Shown: positions 8,082 to 14,112 of the stretch, one piece after another
Numbering within the stretch: the stretch's first letter is position 1
Layout: each line of letters starts with the position of its first letter
Source: a bacterium
Lineage (GTDB): Bacteria > Babelota > Babeliae > Babelales > RVW-14
NCBI GenBank assembly: GCA_023249935.1
Contig: JAHFBQ010000022.1
Span: forward strand, 1-17,739
Reading direction: 5' to 3'
DNA: 17,739 bases
Notes under the pieces: model-generated
Databases searched by the model: none
What the model was told of the DNA's origin: nothing
The model's input: the letters and a program-made list of their open reading frames with translations, nothing else
Made by a program: the position numbers and the translations under genes

Positions 8082-8879
8082 ATGAAGGTGGCTATGAAGA
8101 TACTGGTTTTTGTAAGTGCCGTACTACCAAACAACAGTTTAATGTTGTTCGGTAGTGAACGACTTCCTTCAATGGCATCATCAGCTGCTGACGAGTGTGT
8201 TGTTTGCGCATCGCTGCGCAGGTTGCCGACGGAAGAAAAAACTGATGGCGTAGAACAAGGCTCATTTGCTTATGCCGAAGAGATGGGAGTTGATGCCGAA
8301 TCAAGATCTCTGTGTACTTTTTGTAAGAAATGTCGTGTTGGTGAAAAAGCGTTTACGTGTGGTCATTGTTTTCCATCAACATCGAGCGTTGGATCAACAC
8401 CAAATACAGAGCCATGTCCTCCCTGTAAGCTTTATAGTGCTGTAGCTGCTGGAGATTGTGAAATAACAGAAGCGATGCTTACGCTGTGTAAAGGCATTAT
8501 AAAAAACGTAGTTTTTGCGTCTGATTCTGTAAAAAAATCGCTTATTCATGTTGCCACGCAGACAAGTCATTTTGAAATAACGGTAACTATACTACTGTTT
8601 TTGATCGCAGATCGTAACGTTGATCCAAAAGAACTTGTACGGATTGTCGAACATGCGTGTATTCACACAACAGGGTATCGATGGGAGGCACTGTATTTTG
8701 TTGTACAAAATGGCGGGCCTCTCCCTTGTACTGATGCAACTCTATTTAGAGCTTTAAGCCAATTGCTTAGTGATGTAGAAAATGTGCAAGCGGTTACTGC
8801 CGGTTTTGATAAAGCAAAAAAATTTTTTGTAGATGGATGGGCTAACCTAAAGCAAAAATTTTCTAGAAATTCAGCATAG
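8082..8879 (+). CDS. Exported RING-like zinc-binding / ankyrin-like protein (paralogue 1)
   Basis: 265 residues, beginning MKVAMK and a hydrophobic stretch that acts as a probable export signal. Cysteine pairs are C39-VV-C42, C78-TF-C81, C93-G-H95-C96 and C112-PP-C115. The FTCGHCF...PCPPCK order recalls the second half of a RING finger (CGH...CPxC). Residues 116-175 (YSAVAAGDCEITEAML...) look like ankyrin-type helices and the rest is helical. The protein aligns along most of its length with the gene 23 nt downstream. AGGGGG lies 4 nt before the ATG, the same spacing as in the paralogue. RING domains in eukaryotes are E3 ubiquitin ligases, so a host-directed ligase is a hypothesis. The cysteine order is not canonical and another treble-clef-like zinc module is possible. 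Confidence 0.75.
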   Translation: MKVAMKILVFVSAVLPNNSLMLFGSERLPSMASSAADECVVCASLRRLPTEEKTDGVEQGSFAYAEEMGVDAESRSLCTFCKKCRVGEKAFTCGHCFPSTSSVGSTPNTEPCPPCKLYSAVAAGDCEITEAMLTLCKGIIKNVVFASDSVKKSLIHVATQTSHFEITVTILLFLIADRNVDPKELVRIVEHACIHTTGYRWEALYFVVQNGGPLPCTDATLFRALSQLLSDVENVQAVTAGFDKAKKFFVDGWANLKQKFSRNSA

Positions 8880-8902
8880 AACGCGGGTAATAAGGGGGTT
8901 CT

Positions 8903-9757
8903 ATGAAGATAGGCATGAAAATGCTACTTGTTGGTATTGCTCTTACTGAAGCTGTGCATTGCAGAGATAGTCAGAGAGAGCCGTTTAGTAGAGAGTTTCG
9001 TGGTGATGAATTGTCATTTAGTAGTAGACAGTCGCTTGGTTATACGGGATCGTTTTTTAGTAATCAGTCTATAACATCGCGCTGTATTATTTGTGCATTG
9101 TTGTGTACACCCTCAGCGCAAACACAAGATAATGCTGATTGTGTAGAGCTTGCAGAACTTTGTTATTTTTGCTCTCGCTCACAAGGAGTAGAAGGAAAGT
9201 CTTTTGTTTGTGGACATGTTTATGCAGAACATTCTTGTGTAGAAACAGCACCAGAAGATATGCCATGTCCAACTTGTCGCATGTATCAAGCAGCCCGAGA
9301 AGGAGATCTGTCTACAGTACAAGAACTTCTTATGTTCTGCGCTCCAAAGTTACATCGTATTGTTTTTCCCCATGGTCGGGAGCGCAAATCGCTCATTAAT
9401 GTTTGTATGGATGCAGGGCGCCTAGCGGAAGCTATGAGCGTACTGTTGGCGTTGCTGGTAAAAAACCTTGTGAATTCTACCTCAAAACATATCATTCCGG
9501 TGAGTGAACTTGCGCTTATTGTACTCAGAGCCTGCCCTCAGACCACAGCGATTCGTTGGCAATCATTACGCCTTGTTATGGTTAGTCTTGCCCAATGTCC
9601 CAACAGCGAAGCAGCTAAATTTTTTTGCTCTTGCCTTGAAAAAATGGACCTTTTTCAGCAGATCACAGGGTGGTACAACGCATTAGAAAGTACGTTAAAT
9701 GCGGCAATTCCACGTCTCCCGGCGCCCCAGCGGCATTCACAACATTCAGCTTTTTAG
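8903..9757 (+). CDS. Exported RING-like zinc-binding / ankyrin-like protein (paralogue 2)
   Basis: 284 residues, tandem paralogue of the preceding gene, starting MKIGMK with AGGGGG 4 nt upstream. An export signal covers about residues 1-19 (ending AVH-C20; this is not a convincing lipobox). Residues 25-58 form a Ser-rich spacer. Candidate zinc ligands are C61-II-C64, C87-YF-C90, C103-G-H105, H110, C112 and C122-PT-C125. FVCGHVY...PCPTCR is close to the RING pattern CGHVF...CPxCR. It is followed directly by MYQAAREGDLSTVQELL (127-143), a textbook ankyrin helix pair, and then a helical region matching paralogue 1. It is probably cotranscribed with paralogue 1. Either the CxxC at 61 or the one at 87 could be the first ligand pair, so the fold is not settled. 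Confidence 0.78.
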   Translation: MKIGMKMLLVGIALTEAVHCRDSQREPFSREFRGDELSFSSRQSLGYTGSFFSNQSITSRCIICALLCTPSAQTQDNADCVELAELCYFCSRSQGVEGKSFVCGHVYAEHSCVETAPEDMPCPTCRMYQAAREGDLSTVQELLMFCAPKLHRIVFPHGRERKSLINVCMDAGRLAEAMSVLLALLVKNLVNSTSKHIIPVSELALIVLRACPQTTAIRWQSLRLVMVSLAQCPNSEAAKFFCSCLEKMDLFQQITGWYNALESTLNAAIPRLPAPQRHSQHSAF

Positions 9758-9806
9758 GAGAACATCCTCATTGCTAGCTCTTGTCCTGTGTAAATTTATT
9801 GATTAT

Positions 9807-9834
9807 TTGAAATAAGACCTGGTAGTCTTATAAG
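9807..9834 (+). promoter_or_regulatory. Promoter with internal dyad ahead of the duplicated-domain gene
   Basis: TTGAAA (9807-9812) and TATAAG (9829-9834) are 16 nt apart. A 7-bp inverted repeat, ATAAGAC (9812-9818) and GTCTTAT (9825-9831), fills the spacer and overlaps the -10, as expected for a repressor operator. Transcription would start near 9841, about 24 nt before the proposed start codon. Confidence 0.5.
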
Positions 9835-9855
9835 GATGCTGAAAATTATAATTTT

Positions 9856-9861
9856 GGAGGG
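9856..9861 (+). promoter_or_regulatory. Ribosome binding site that points to an ATA start at 9865
   Basis: GGAGGG is the best Shine-Dalgarno in the region. No ATG, GTG or TTG lies at a usable distance. An in-frame ATA follows after 3-4 nt, the spacing seen in the two genes upstream. The next in-frame TTG (9886) is 24 nt away. Confidence 0.55.
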
Positions 9862-9864
9862 TTT

Positions 9865-10608
9865 ATAAAGGGGTTTATTTTTTCATTGATTGTTCCTCTC
9901 GTGCTAGCGTCTAGTTTGACTGTGGCTGGTGGTAATCAGGGAGCAAAAGCAAGAGCGATTCGAGGGATTTTGGTTGAAGCTGAAGCCGCTCAAAATGTGC
10001 CAAGTGTTCTTGGTCACCAGGAGTCTGAATTTAATGAGAAATTGAACGGTTGGATAGCGGGAAGCGGTGGACATGCCGGTATTGATGCTGCAGGCTGGGA
10101 TGAGCTGCGCCGTATATGTAAAATTAGTGATTTTCCACAACTGAAGAGCTTGCTCAATGAACCTAGCTGGCGTGATACGTTACCATTCATAGCACAAGCT
10201 TTTGACGAGATTGAGTGTGATGGAGGTGCTCGAGTTCAGGTGGCGCAAGAAGTTGTTGCGCCTAGACCACAAGCGAGAAATGCCGGTGATCAGAATGCAA
10301 AAGCTAGAGCAATCTTAAAAATATTAGATGACGCTGAAAAAGGAGCGAGTAAATTTGATCAATTTGACAATCCTATTTGGGGAGATCTTACCGAGCAGAT
10401 TGATATGAACGAAAATTTGAAGCGTTGGGTCACTGGTGGGGGTAGATTTAGTCCTATCAACGATTCTGGTTGGGAAGAGCTACGTCGCATAGCGGGTGGA
10501 AAATCTTTTAAAGGTTTACGCAACCTTGTTCCTGTCGGAGAGTATAATGAGAATAGTTCTGAGTCTTTTTACTACATCGATTTGGTATTAAAAAAAATTG
10601 GGCAGTAA
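9865..10608 (+). CDS. Exported protein with two copies of an unknown ~95-residue repeat; ATA start
   Basis: I do not recognise this family. Read from ATA at 9865 it has 247 residues and a complete signal peptide: M-K-G, then a hydrophobic run (FIFSLIVPLVLASS) ending LTVA at residue 21. Reading from TTG at 9886 loses the basic residue and the ribosome binding site. The mature part is an internal duplication: residues 23-115 and 141-245 share G[ND]QxAKARAI, an AE pair, NExLxxW[IV]xGxG, I[DN]x[AS]GW[DE]ELRRI and an FxxL end. A Pro/Gln/Arg linker (about 120-140) joins them. There are no catalytic motifs. The gene is monocistronic, between its own promoter and the terminator at 10624-10665. A mutated ATG start is the alternative, in which case expression would be reduced. 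Confidence 0.72.
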   Translation: MKGFIFSLIVPLVLASSLTVAGGNQGAKARAIRGILVEAEAAQNVPSVLGHQESEFNEKLNGWIAGSGGHAGIDAAGWDELRRICKISDFPQLKSLLNEPSWRDTLPFIAQAFDEIECDGGARVQVAQEVVAPRPQARNAGDQNAKARAILKILDDAEKGASKFDQFDNPIWGDLTEQIDMNENLKRWVTGGGRFSPINDSGWEELRRIAGGKSFKGLRNLVPVGEYNENSSESFYYIDLVLKKIGQ

Positions 10609-10623
10609 CATTTTTCTGAATTA

Positions 10624-10665
10624 TATAAGAGGCTTCAGTCTTTAGTGAGACTGGAGCTTCTTATA
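10624..10665 (+). terminator. Intrinsic terminator after the duplicated-domain gene
   Basis: Arms 10624-10641 and 10648-10665 form an 18-bp stem with two G-T wobbles around a 6-nt loop (TTAGTG). A T-rich tail follows (ATTTTAGTTTTCTTTTTC). It isolates dnaN from upstream transcription. Confidence 0.8.
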
Positions 10666-10761
10666 ATTTTAGTTTTCTTTTTCCATCATTCTATAGTCGT
10701 TGATCTTATGGTATGATCTCTCATAAGTTTGTAAAAATTTTCACTGTAAGGATTACCGGCT

Positions 10762-11883
10762 ATGAAGGCAACATTTACCGCGGGACAAAAAGAGCTCATC
10801 TCGCTGCTTTCTTCTATGCAGCCAATTTGCAACAAGCGCACTACACTCGATGTTACTGAATCGATATTGTTCCAACTTAATGCGCGTGAACTTACGCTCA
10901 AAGCGACAGACCTTGAAATCAGCCTCCAGACCACCATGTTGATCGAAAGTGATACAACAGAACCAGGAATGTTTTTGGTTTCTGGTAAGCGCATTTTTGA
11001 GCTTGTCAAAGAAATGGATGGAGACATTTCATTTACCGTTGATGAAAGCAGCGTTAACATCAAAGCTGGGGCGATTGATCTTGCTCTTAACATAAAATCA
11101 GCAGAAGAATTTCCACCGTTTCCAGAACGCATCGAAAATTTAATGGAAATGGAGTCAAGCTTTTTCCTTGGTCTGCTTGAAAAAGTGGCGTTCCTGATTC
11201 CTCAAAATAATGCTAACCCTGCGCTCAATGGTATGTTGTTTGAAATTAATGCAAACCAACTTTCTTTTGTAGCAACCGATGGTCATTGTTTAGCTCAAGT
11301 GATTTCTAAGCGCTACACATCACCAGAAGAGCGTAAATGGTTGTTGCCTAAAAAAGCGGTCATGGAAATTAAAAAAATCCTTGAAGGTAGCGGCGCAAGT
11401 GAGAAAGTGTTCATTGGCGTGTGCGGCAATCAGCTTGTGTTTTCCGGTAAAAACTTTAATTTCTTCACGCGTTTGATTGCTGATCAATTCCCTCATTACA
11501 AAGCAGTGCTTGATAAAGAGGGCTTTGTGCCAGCTCGTATCGCACGCGATTCATTTTTGAAAACACTCAAGCGTGCAAGTTGTTTGCTTGCAGGGCAGTT
11601 CGTTTCAACCAATTTTGCCTTTGTTCCTGGTTCACTCAATGTCAGCATCCACAACAAAGAAGTGGGCAAGCTTGAAGAACATTTAGCTCTGGAAGATTTT
11701 AGCGGCGGGGCGGTTGAAAGCCGTTTTTATTCGCCGTACTTGCTCAATGGACTTCAAGTGTTTCCAGCACAACAAGTTGACTTCTTTATCAAGAGTTCGA
11801 TAAAGCCGATCATCTTTGAAGCGCATGATCAAGAGTGCGATCTTACTTACTTGGTGATGCCGGTTTCTACGACGCAGCCATAA
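10762..11883 (+). CDS. dnaN: DNA polymerase III beta subunit (sliding clamp)
   Basis: Forms the ring that tethers the replicative polymerase and other proteins to DNA. Length is 373 residues, close to the usual 366-380, and the three-domain pattern is visible. The N-terminus (MKATFTAGQKELISLLSSM) and LTLKATDLEISLQT are typical of domain I. NPALNGMLFEINANQLSFVATDGHCLA (about 152-178) is the well-conserved domain II start, FPHYKAVLD leads into domain III, and the C-terminus ends YLVMPVS, matching the family YVxMPM end that lies beside the protein-binding pocket. AAGGA lies 9 nt before the ATG. The recF start follows 12 nt after the stop, so the two form an operon. No dnaA is present upstream in this window. 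Confidence 0.96.
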   Translation: MKATFTAGQKELISLLSSMQPICNKRTTLDVTESILFQLNARELTLKATDLEISLQTTMLIESDTTEPGMFLVSGKRIFELVKEMDGDISFTVDESSVNIKAGAIDLALNIKSAEEFPPFPERIENLMEMESSFFLGLLEKVAFLIPQNNANPALNGMLFEINANQLSFVATDGHCLAQVISKRYTSPEERKWLLPKKAVMEIKKILEGSGASEKVFIGVCGNQLVFSGKNFNFFTRLIADQFPHYKAVLDKEGFVPARIARDSFLKTLKRASCLLAGQFVSTNFAFVPGSLNVSIHNKEVGKLEEHLALEDFSGGAVESRFYSPYLLNGLQVFPAQQVDFFIKSSIKPIIFEAHDQECDLTYLVMPVSTTQP

Positions 11884-11895
11884 TTTGAATCACTC

Positions 11896-12987
11896 GTGAT
11901 TATACGATCACTTCAGCTCGAAAATCTTCGTTGCTTTGCAAATCAACAATTTGATTTGCAAAGCAACTTTGTTGTTATTCAGGGCAATAACGGTAGCGGC
12001 AAGACTTCCATGTTGGAAGGATTGCATTATGCGTGCTACCTGCGGTCATTTCGTACGCGGGCCGTTCGCGACCTCATTCAAGAAACCAAAGAGCATTGTT
12101 TCATCGCGGTCGATTTTTATCAGCCAACATACGCCCTTGAAGAAAGGGTATCTGTAGGCGTGGGAAGAGATGCTAAAAAGATTATCAGACTAAATAATGA
12201 GCCGGTCCAAGGCTATAAAGATCTTATCAATCATTACCGCGTCGTTACCTTGACTGCCGATGATTTATCGCTTATCAGCGGTGAACCGGATGAGAGGCGT
12301 TCATTTATGAATGCAGCAATACTTTTAGAAAATCCTGATCTGGTCGCGCTATTTCGCGAGTACACGCGCTTGCTTGCACTGCGCAATGCATATCTTTGTG
12401 GTCCCGCTCAACGCGATAATCGGCCATCAGATGAATTTAGGGCATGGACTCAACTTTTTTGGGAACATACACAAGCTATTCAAAAATTGCGCATCTCCTA
12501 TCTGATACGCTTGGAGCAATCGCTACAAAGCTTGCTGGCGCAACACTTAACTGATATTTCTTATAAGGTTTCTCTTAATCCCGCATTCAAAATAGCATGC
12601 GATCAAGAGCAGACGTTTGAAAAGTTTTGGCACGAGTATGCAACTACCTTGTTCGAGAAAGAACGATACTGGCAACGATCTTTATTTGGCGTACATCTTG
12701 ATGACTTTGCTGTCATGCTTGATGGGCGCAGGGCGCGTCTGTTTGCATCACGTGGACAACAAAAATTGCTCGCATACCTCATTAAAATTGTACAGGTACA
12801 AGAATCAATTAAAGCGGGTAACCCAGCAGTTTTTCTCGTCGATGACTTTCTTACCGATTTCGATAGAGAGCGAGCTCAGGTCTGTCTCAAGATTATTCAG
12901 CAGCTTGCCACACAGGTCATTCTGACTATCCCCTTGGAATATTCACGTATTTTTTCAGACCAACAGGCACAAATTATTCAGCTCTAA
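11896..12987 (+). CDS. recF: DNA replication and repair protein RecF
   Basis: SMC/ABC-like ATPase that helps load RecA on gapped DNA. Length is 363 residues, as usual. The N-terminus has the RecF pattern (IRSLQLENLRCFANQ), with Walker A GNNGSGKT at 30-37, the FRT stretch near residue 50, the ABC signature SRGQQK at 285-290, and Walker B VFLVDDF at 312-318 followed by LTDFD. The start is GTG at 11896, 12 nt after dnaN, with no clear Shine-Dalgarno, so translation probably depends on coupling to dnaN. The dnaN-recF order is the ancestral one, but gyrB does not follow. Instead the sRNA-like repeat region begins right after the stop. Confidence 0.95.
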   Translation: MIIRSLQLENLRCFANQQFDLQSNFVVIQGNNGSGKTSMLEGLHYACYLRSFRTRAVRDLIQETKEHCFIAVDFYQPTYALEERVSVGVGRDAKKIIRLNNEPVQGYKDLINHYRVVTLTADDLSLISGEPDERRSFMNAAILLENPDLVALFREYTRLLALRNAYLCGPAQRDNRPSDEFRAWTQLFWEHTQAIQKLRISYLIRLEQSLQSLLAQHLTDISYKVSLNPAFKIACDQEQTFEKFWHEYATTLFEKERYWQRSLFGVHLDDFAVMLDGRRARLFASRGQQKLLAYLIKIVQVQESIKAGNPAVFLVDDFLTDFDRERAQVCLKIIQQLATQVILTIPLEYSRIFSDQQAQIIQL

Positions 12988-13000
12988 TATCGATTTTGTG

Positions 13001-13028
13001 TTGACTTCTATATTGTTTTCTATATCAT
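13001..13028 (+). promoter_or_regulatory. Promoter of sRNA-like copy 1
   Basis: TTGACT (13001-13006) and TATCAT (13023-13028) are 16 nt apart, each five of six to consensus. The expected start near 13035 gives an RNA of about 113 nt ending at the terminator at 13147. It begins 14 nt after the recF stop. Confidence 0.55.
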
Positions 13029-13034
13029 GGCAGC

Positions 13035-13147
13035 TCATCTTTAGGCCGTCGACCTCAGAGGCGCACAGATGTTAATTTTTTATAAAAGACTTCATTACTA
13101 CTCTCCTTTTTCCGTCATGTAGGCGCAAGCTTGCATGACGGTTTTTT
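13035..13147 (+). ncRNA. Small-RNA-like unit, copy 1 of 3
   Basis: The stretch has no credible protein gene. It contains the conserved core (13089-13109, ending CTACTCTCCTTT), which is shared base for base with the other two copies. This is followed immediately by a terminator hairpin (CCGTCATG 13112-13119 with CATGACGG 13134-13141) and T6 (13142-13147). The 5' end is inferred from the promoter at 13001. The leader and hairpin sequences differ from copies 2 and 3, so the core is what has been kept. CTCTCCTTT resembles the 16S anti-Shine-Dalgarno (CCTCC), so pairing with ribosome binding sites is the obvious hypothesis. No known RNA family was recognised. Confidence 0.6.
13112..13147 (+). terminator. 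Terminator of sRNA copy 1
   Basis: An 8-bp stem (CCGTCATG/CATGACGG) encloses a 14-nt loop that contains the palindrome GCAAGCTTGC, and is followed by six T. The T run fixes the direction as plus strand. Confidence 0.75.
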
Positions 13148-13159
13148 GTTGAGCATGTT
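13131..13159 (+). promoter_or_regulatory. Weak candidate promoter of sRNA copy 2
   Basis: TTGCAT (13131-13136) and CATGTT (13154-13159) are 17 nt apart. The -35 lies inside the terminator stem of copy 1 and is identical to the -35 hexamer proposed for copy 3. The -10 is poor. A start near 13166 would give about 108 nt, in line with the other copies. Confidence 0.3.
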
Positions 13160-13165
13160 TTGCTT

Positions 13166-13273
13166 GCTTGCGCCACATCGGACGGAGTAAGCTGGAGTAC
13201 CTTAAAAGACTTCATTACTACTCTCCTTTCTCCTTTTTTCGCCGCTCGGAAAGTATCCGCGCGGCGTTTTTTT
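13166..13273 (+). ncRNA. Small-RNA-like unit, copy 2 of 3
   Basis: The conserved core starts at 13209. A 36-nt block (13209-13244) is identical to 13419-13454 in copy 3 and runs through the pyrimidine tract CTCTCCTTTCTCCTTTTTTC into the terminator stem. In the presumed leader, GGAGTA (13194-13199) could pair with TACTC of the core and mask it, a possible off state. The 5' end is uncertain because the promoter is weak. The spacing between cores is 120 nt from copy 1 and 210 nt to copy 3. Confidence 0.55.
13240..13273 (+). terminator. Terminator of sRNA copy 2
   Basis: CGCCGC-T-CGGA (13240-13250) pairs with TCCG-C-GCGGCG (13256-13266) with one internal mismatch and a 5-nt loop. Seven T follow (13267-13273). 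Confidence 0.85.
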
Positions 13274-13350
13274 AAGCAAACTTAATGCCCAATTGGCAAT
13301 TTCACGTAAAAATGCGCATTTTTACAGTGTTTTTAAAAATGTTGTTGCAT

Positions 13351-13375
13351 TCGTTTTATGGTCTGGTAGTATACT
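13351..13375 (+). promoter_or_regulatory. Candidate promoter of sRNA copy 3
   Basis: TATACT (13370-13375) is a good -10, preceded by TTGCAT at 13345-13350 with a long 19-nt spacer. The start would be near 13382. Confidence 0.45.
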
Positions 13376-13381
13376 TGGGTG

Positions 13382-13482
13382 AGGTTGATTGTCCTTCGGA
13401 ACGATTGATTCCTCTAAAACTTCATTACTACTCTCCTTTCTCCTTTTTTCGCCGTACGGATTCCCTCCGTACGGCGTTTTTT
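13382..13482 (+). ncRNA. Small-RNA-like unit, copy 3 of 3
   Basis: The conserved core starts at 13419 and shares 36 identical nt with copy 2. The presumed leader can form a small stem closed by a C-TTCG-G tetraloop (TTGTCC-TTCG-GAACGA region, 13389-13404, with one mismatch). The expected RNA is about 101 nt. The open frame across 13285-13563 passes through promoter, core and terminator, has no ribosome binding site and is not credible as a gene. Confidence 0.6.
13450..13482 (+). terminator. Terminator of sRNA copy 3
   Basis: A perfect 11-bp stem, CGCCGTACGGA (13450-13460) with its complement at 13466-13476, has a TTCCC loop and is followed by T6 (13477-13482). Confidence 0.9.
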
Positions 13483-13635
13483 GTTGCCGAGAAAAATAGA
13501 CCTTCAAAATTGAGCTATGAACAATTATTTTTGACACCCCCTAGATTTTGCAGGCCAGGATAAAACCTGTCGACATTGATCGAACTCATAAGTAATTCTC
13601 GCCCGAGTGGAATATTTTTCTGTTAGTCTATTTTT

Positions 13636-13671
13636 ATCACAATTGCAATCGTGATGCCAAATATGCATACT
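13636..13671 (+). promoter_or_regulatory. Candidate promoter with operator-like dyad for the DUF952 gene
   Basis: ATCAC-A-ATTGCAAT-C-GTGAT (13636-13655) is a 20-bp palindrome with a single mismatched pair. It covers TTGCAA (13643-13648), which stands 17 nt before CATACT (13666-13671). The hexamers are each four of six to consensus. A repressor at the dyad would cover the -35. Confidence 0.4.
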
Positions 13672-13695
13672 GTTTGGATACAGAAAGGACCAAAA

Positions 13696-14106
13696 ATGTC
13701 ACGATCGATATTCGTAGTACTTAGCGGAATTGTTTGTGCAATCATGACCACGTATTTTGCATGTAAGTATTACCGTTGCAGTGATGCACAAGAACAACTT
13801 CCTGTATACCTTTATAAAATTATTTCTGTAGAAGATTGGGATACTAGCCAGCGGGGCGATAGACTTAAGCTGCCTGCTTTTGACGATGCATTCATTCACC
13901 TTGCAAAAGAAGATCAGCTGGATAGAATAATCGCTAAATTCTGGGGTGATAAATCTCGCTATGTTGTACTTAAAGTTGATCCCAAACTATTTATCGGTAG
14001 ACTGGCATATGAGGCTAACCCTGGCGGCACGAGTAAATTCTACCATCTCTATGACGGATTCATCCCGCTGGATGCTGTGATTAAAGTAATGATCGTAGAG
14101 AAGTAA
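13696..14106 (+). CDS. Membrane-anchored DUF952-family protein
   Basis: 136 residues. The frame is open from ATG 13651, but AAAGGA (13684-13689) lies 6 nt before the ATG at 13696 and the protein then begins with an uncleaved-looking hydrophobic segment (residues 5-23, IFVVLSGIVCAIMTTYFAC), so 13696 is chosen. Residues 38-135 match the DUF952 pattern: YLYKIISVEDW, a conserved AFIHLAKEDQL (65-75, the DGFIHLS block), RYVVLKVDP, RLAYEA, then FYHLYDGFIPLDAV (115-128). DUF952 proteins are usually about 110 residues and lack such an N-terminus; their function is not established. The gene is single, preceded by a dyad-containing promoter and the sRNA region, and ends at a two-way terminator. Confidence 0.83.
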   Translation: MSRSIFVVLSGIVCAIMTTYFACKYYRCSDAQEQLPVYLYKIISVEDWDTSQRGDRLKLPAFDDAFIHLAKEDQLDRIIAKFWGDKSRYVVLKVDPKLFIGRLAYEANPGGTSKFYHLYDGFIPLDAVIKVMIVEK

Positions 14107-14112
14107 CGAACA

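Larger units (their letters stand above)
13084..13454 (+). repeat. Three dispersed direct repeats (sRNA cores)
   Basis: A 21-nt sequence is identical at 13089-13109, 13209-13229 and 13419-13439. Copies 2 and 3 extend to 36 identical nt. The flanks are unrelated except for A-rich bases just 5' of the core (AAAAG or TAAAA) and a GC hairpin just 3'. No CRISPR-like regular spacing or terminal inverted repeats are present. Confidence 0.9.

Noticed and set aside
7952..8155. 67-residue plus-strand frame starting in the terminator
   Set aside because: Its ATG lies inside the 3' arm of the 22-bp hairpin, it has no ribosome binding site, and it overlaps the start of the RING-like gene.
13084..13454. 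CRISPR array or transposon ends
   Set aside because: Only three repeats with unequal spacing (120 and 210 nt), each tied to a terminator, with no cas genes, terminal inverted repeats or transposase.
13285..13563. 92-residue plus-strand frame
   Set aside because: It runs through the promoter, core and terminator of sRNA copy 3, has no Shine-Dalgarno and a composition unlike a protein.
13483..13635. Possible tRNA or further sRNA copy
   Set aside because: No cloverleaf, no conserved core and no hairpin with T run found; nothing supportable.
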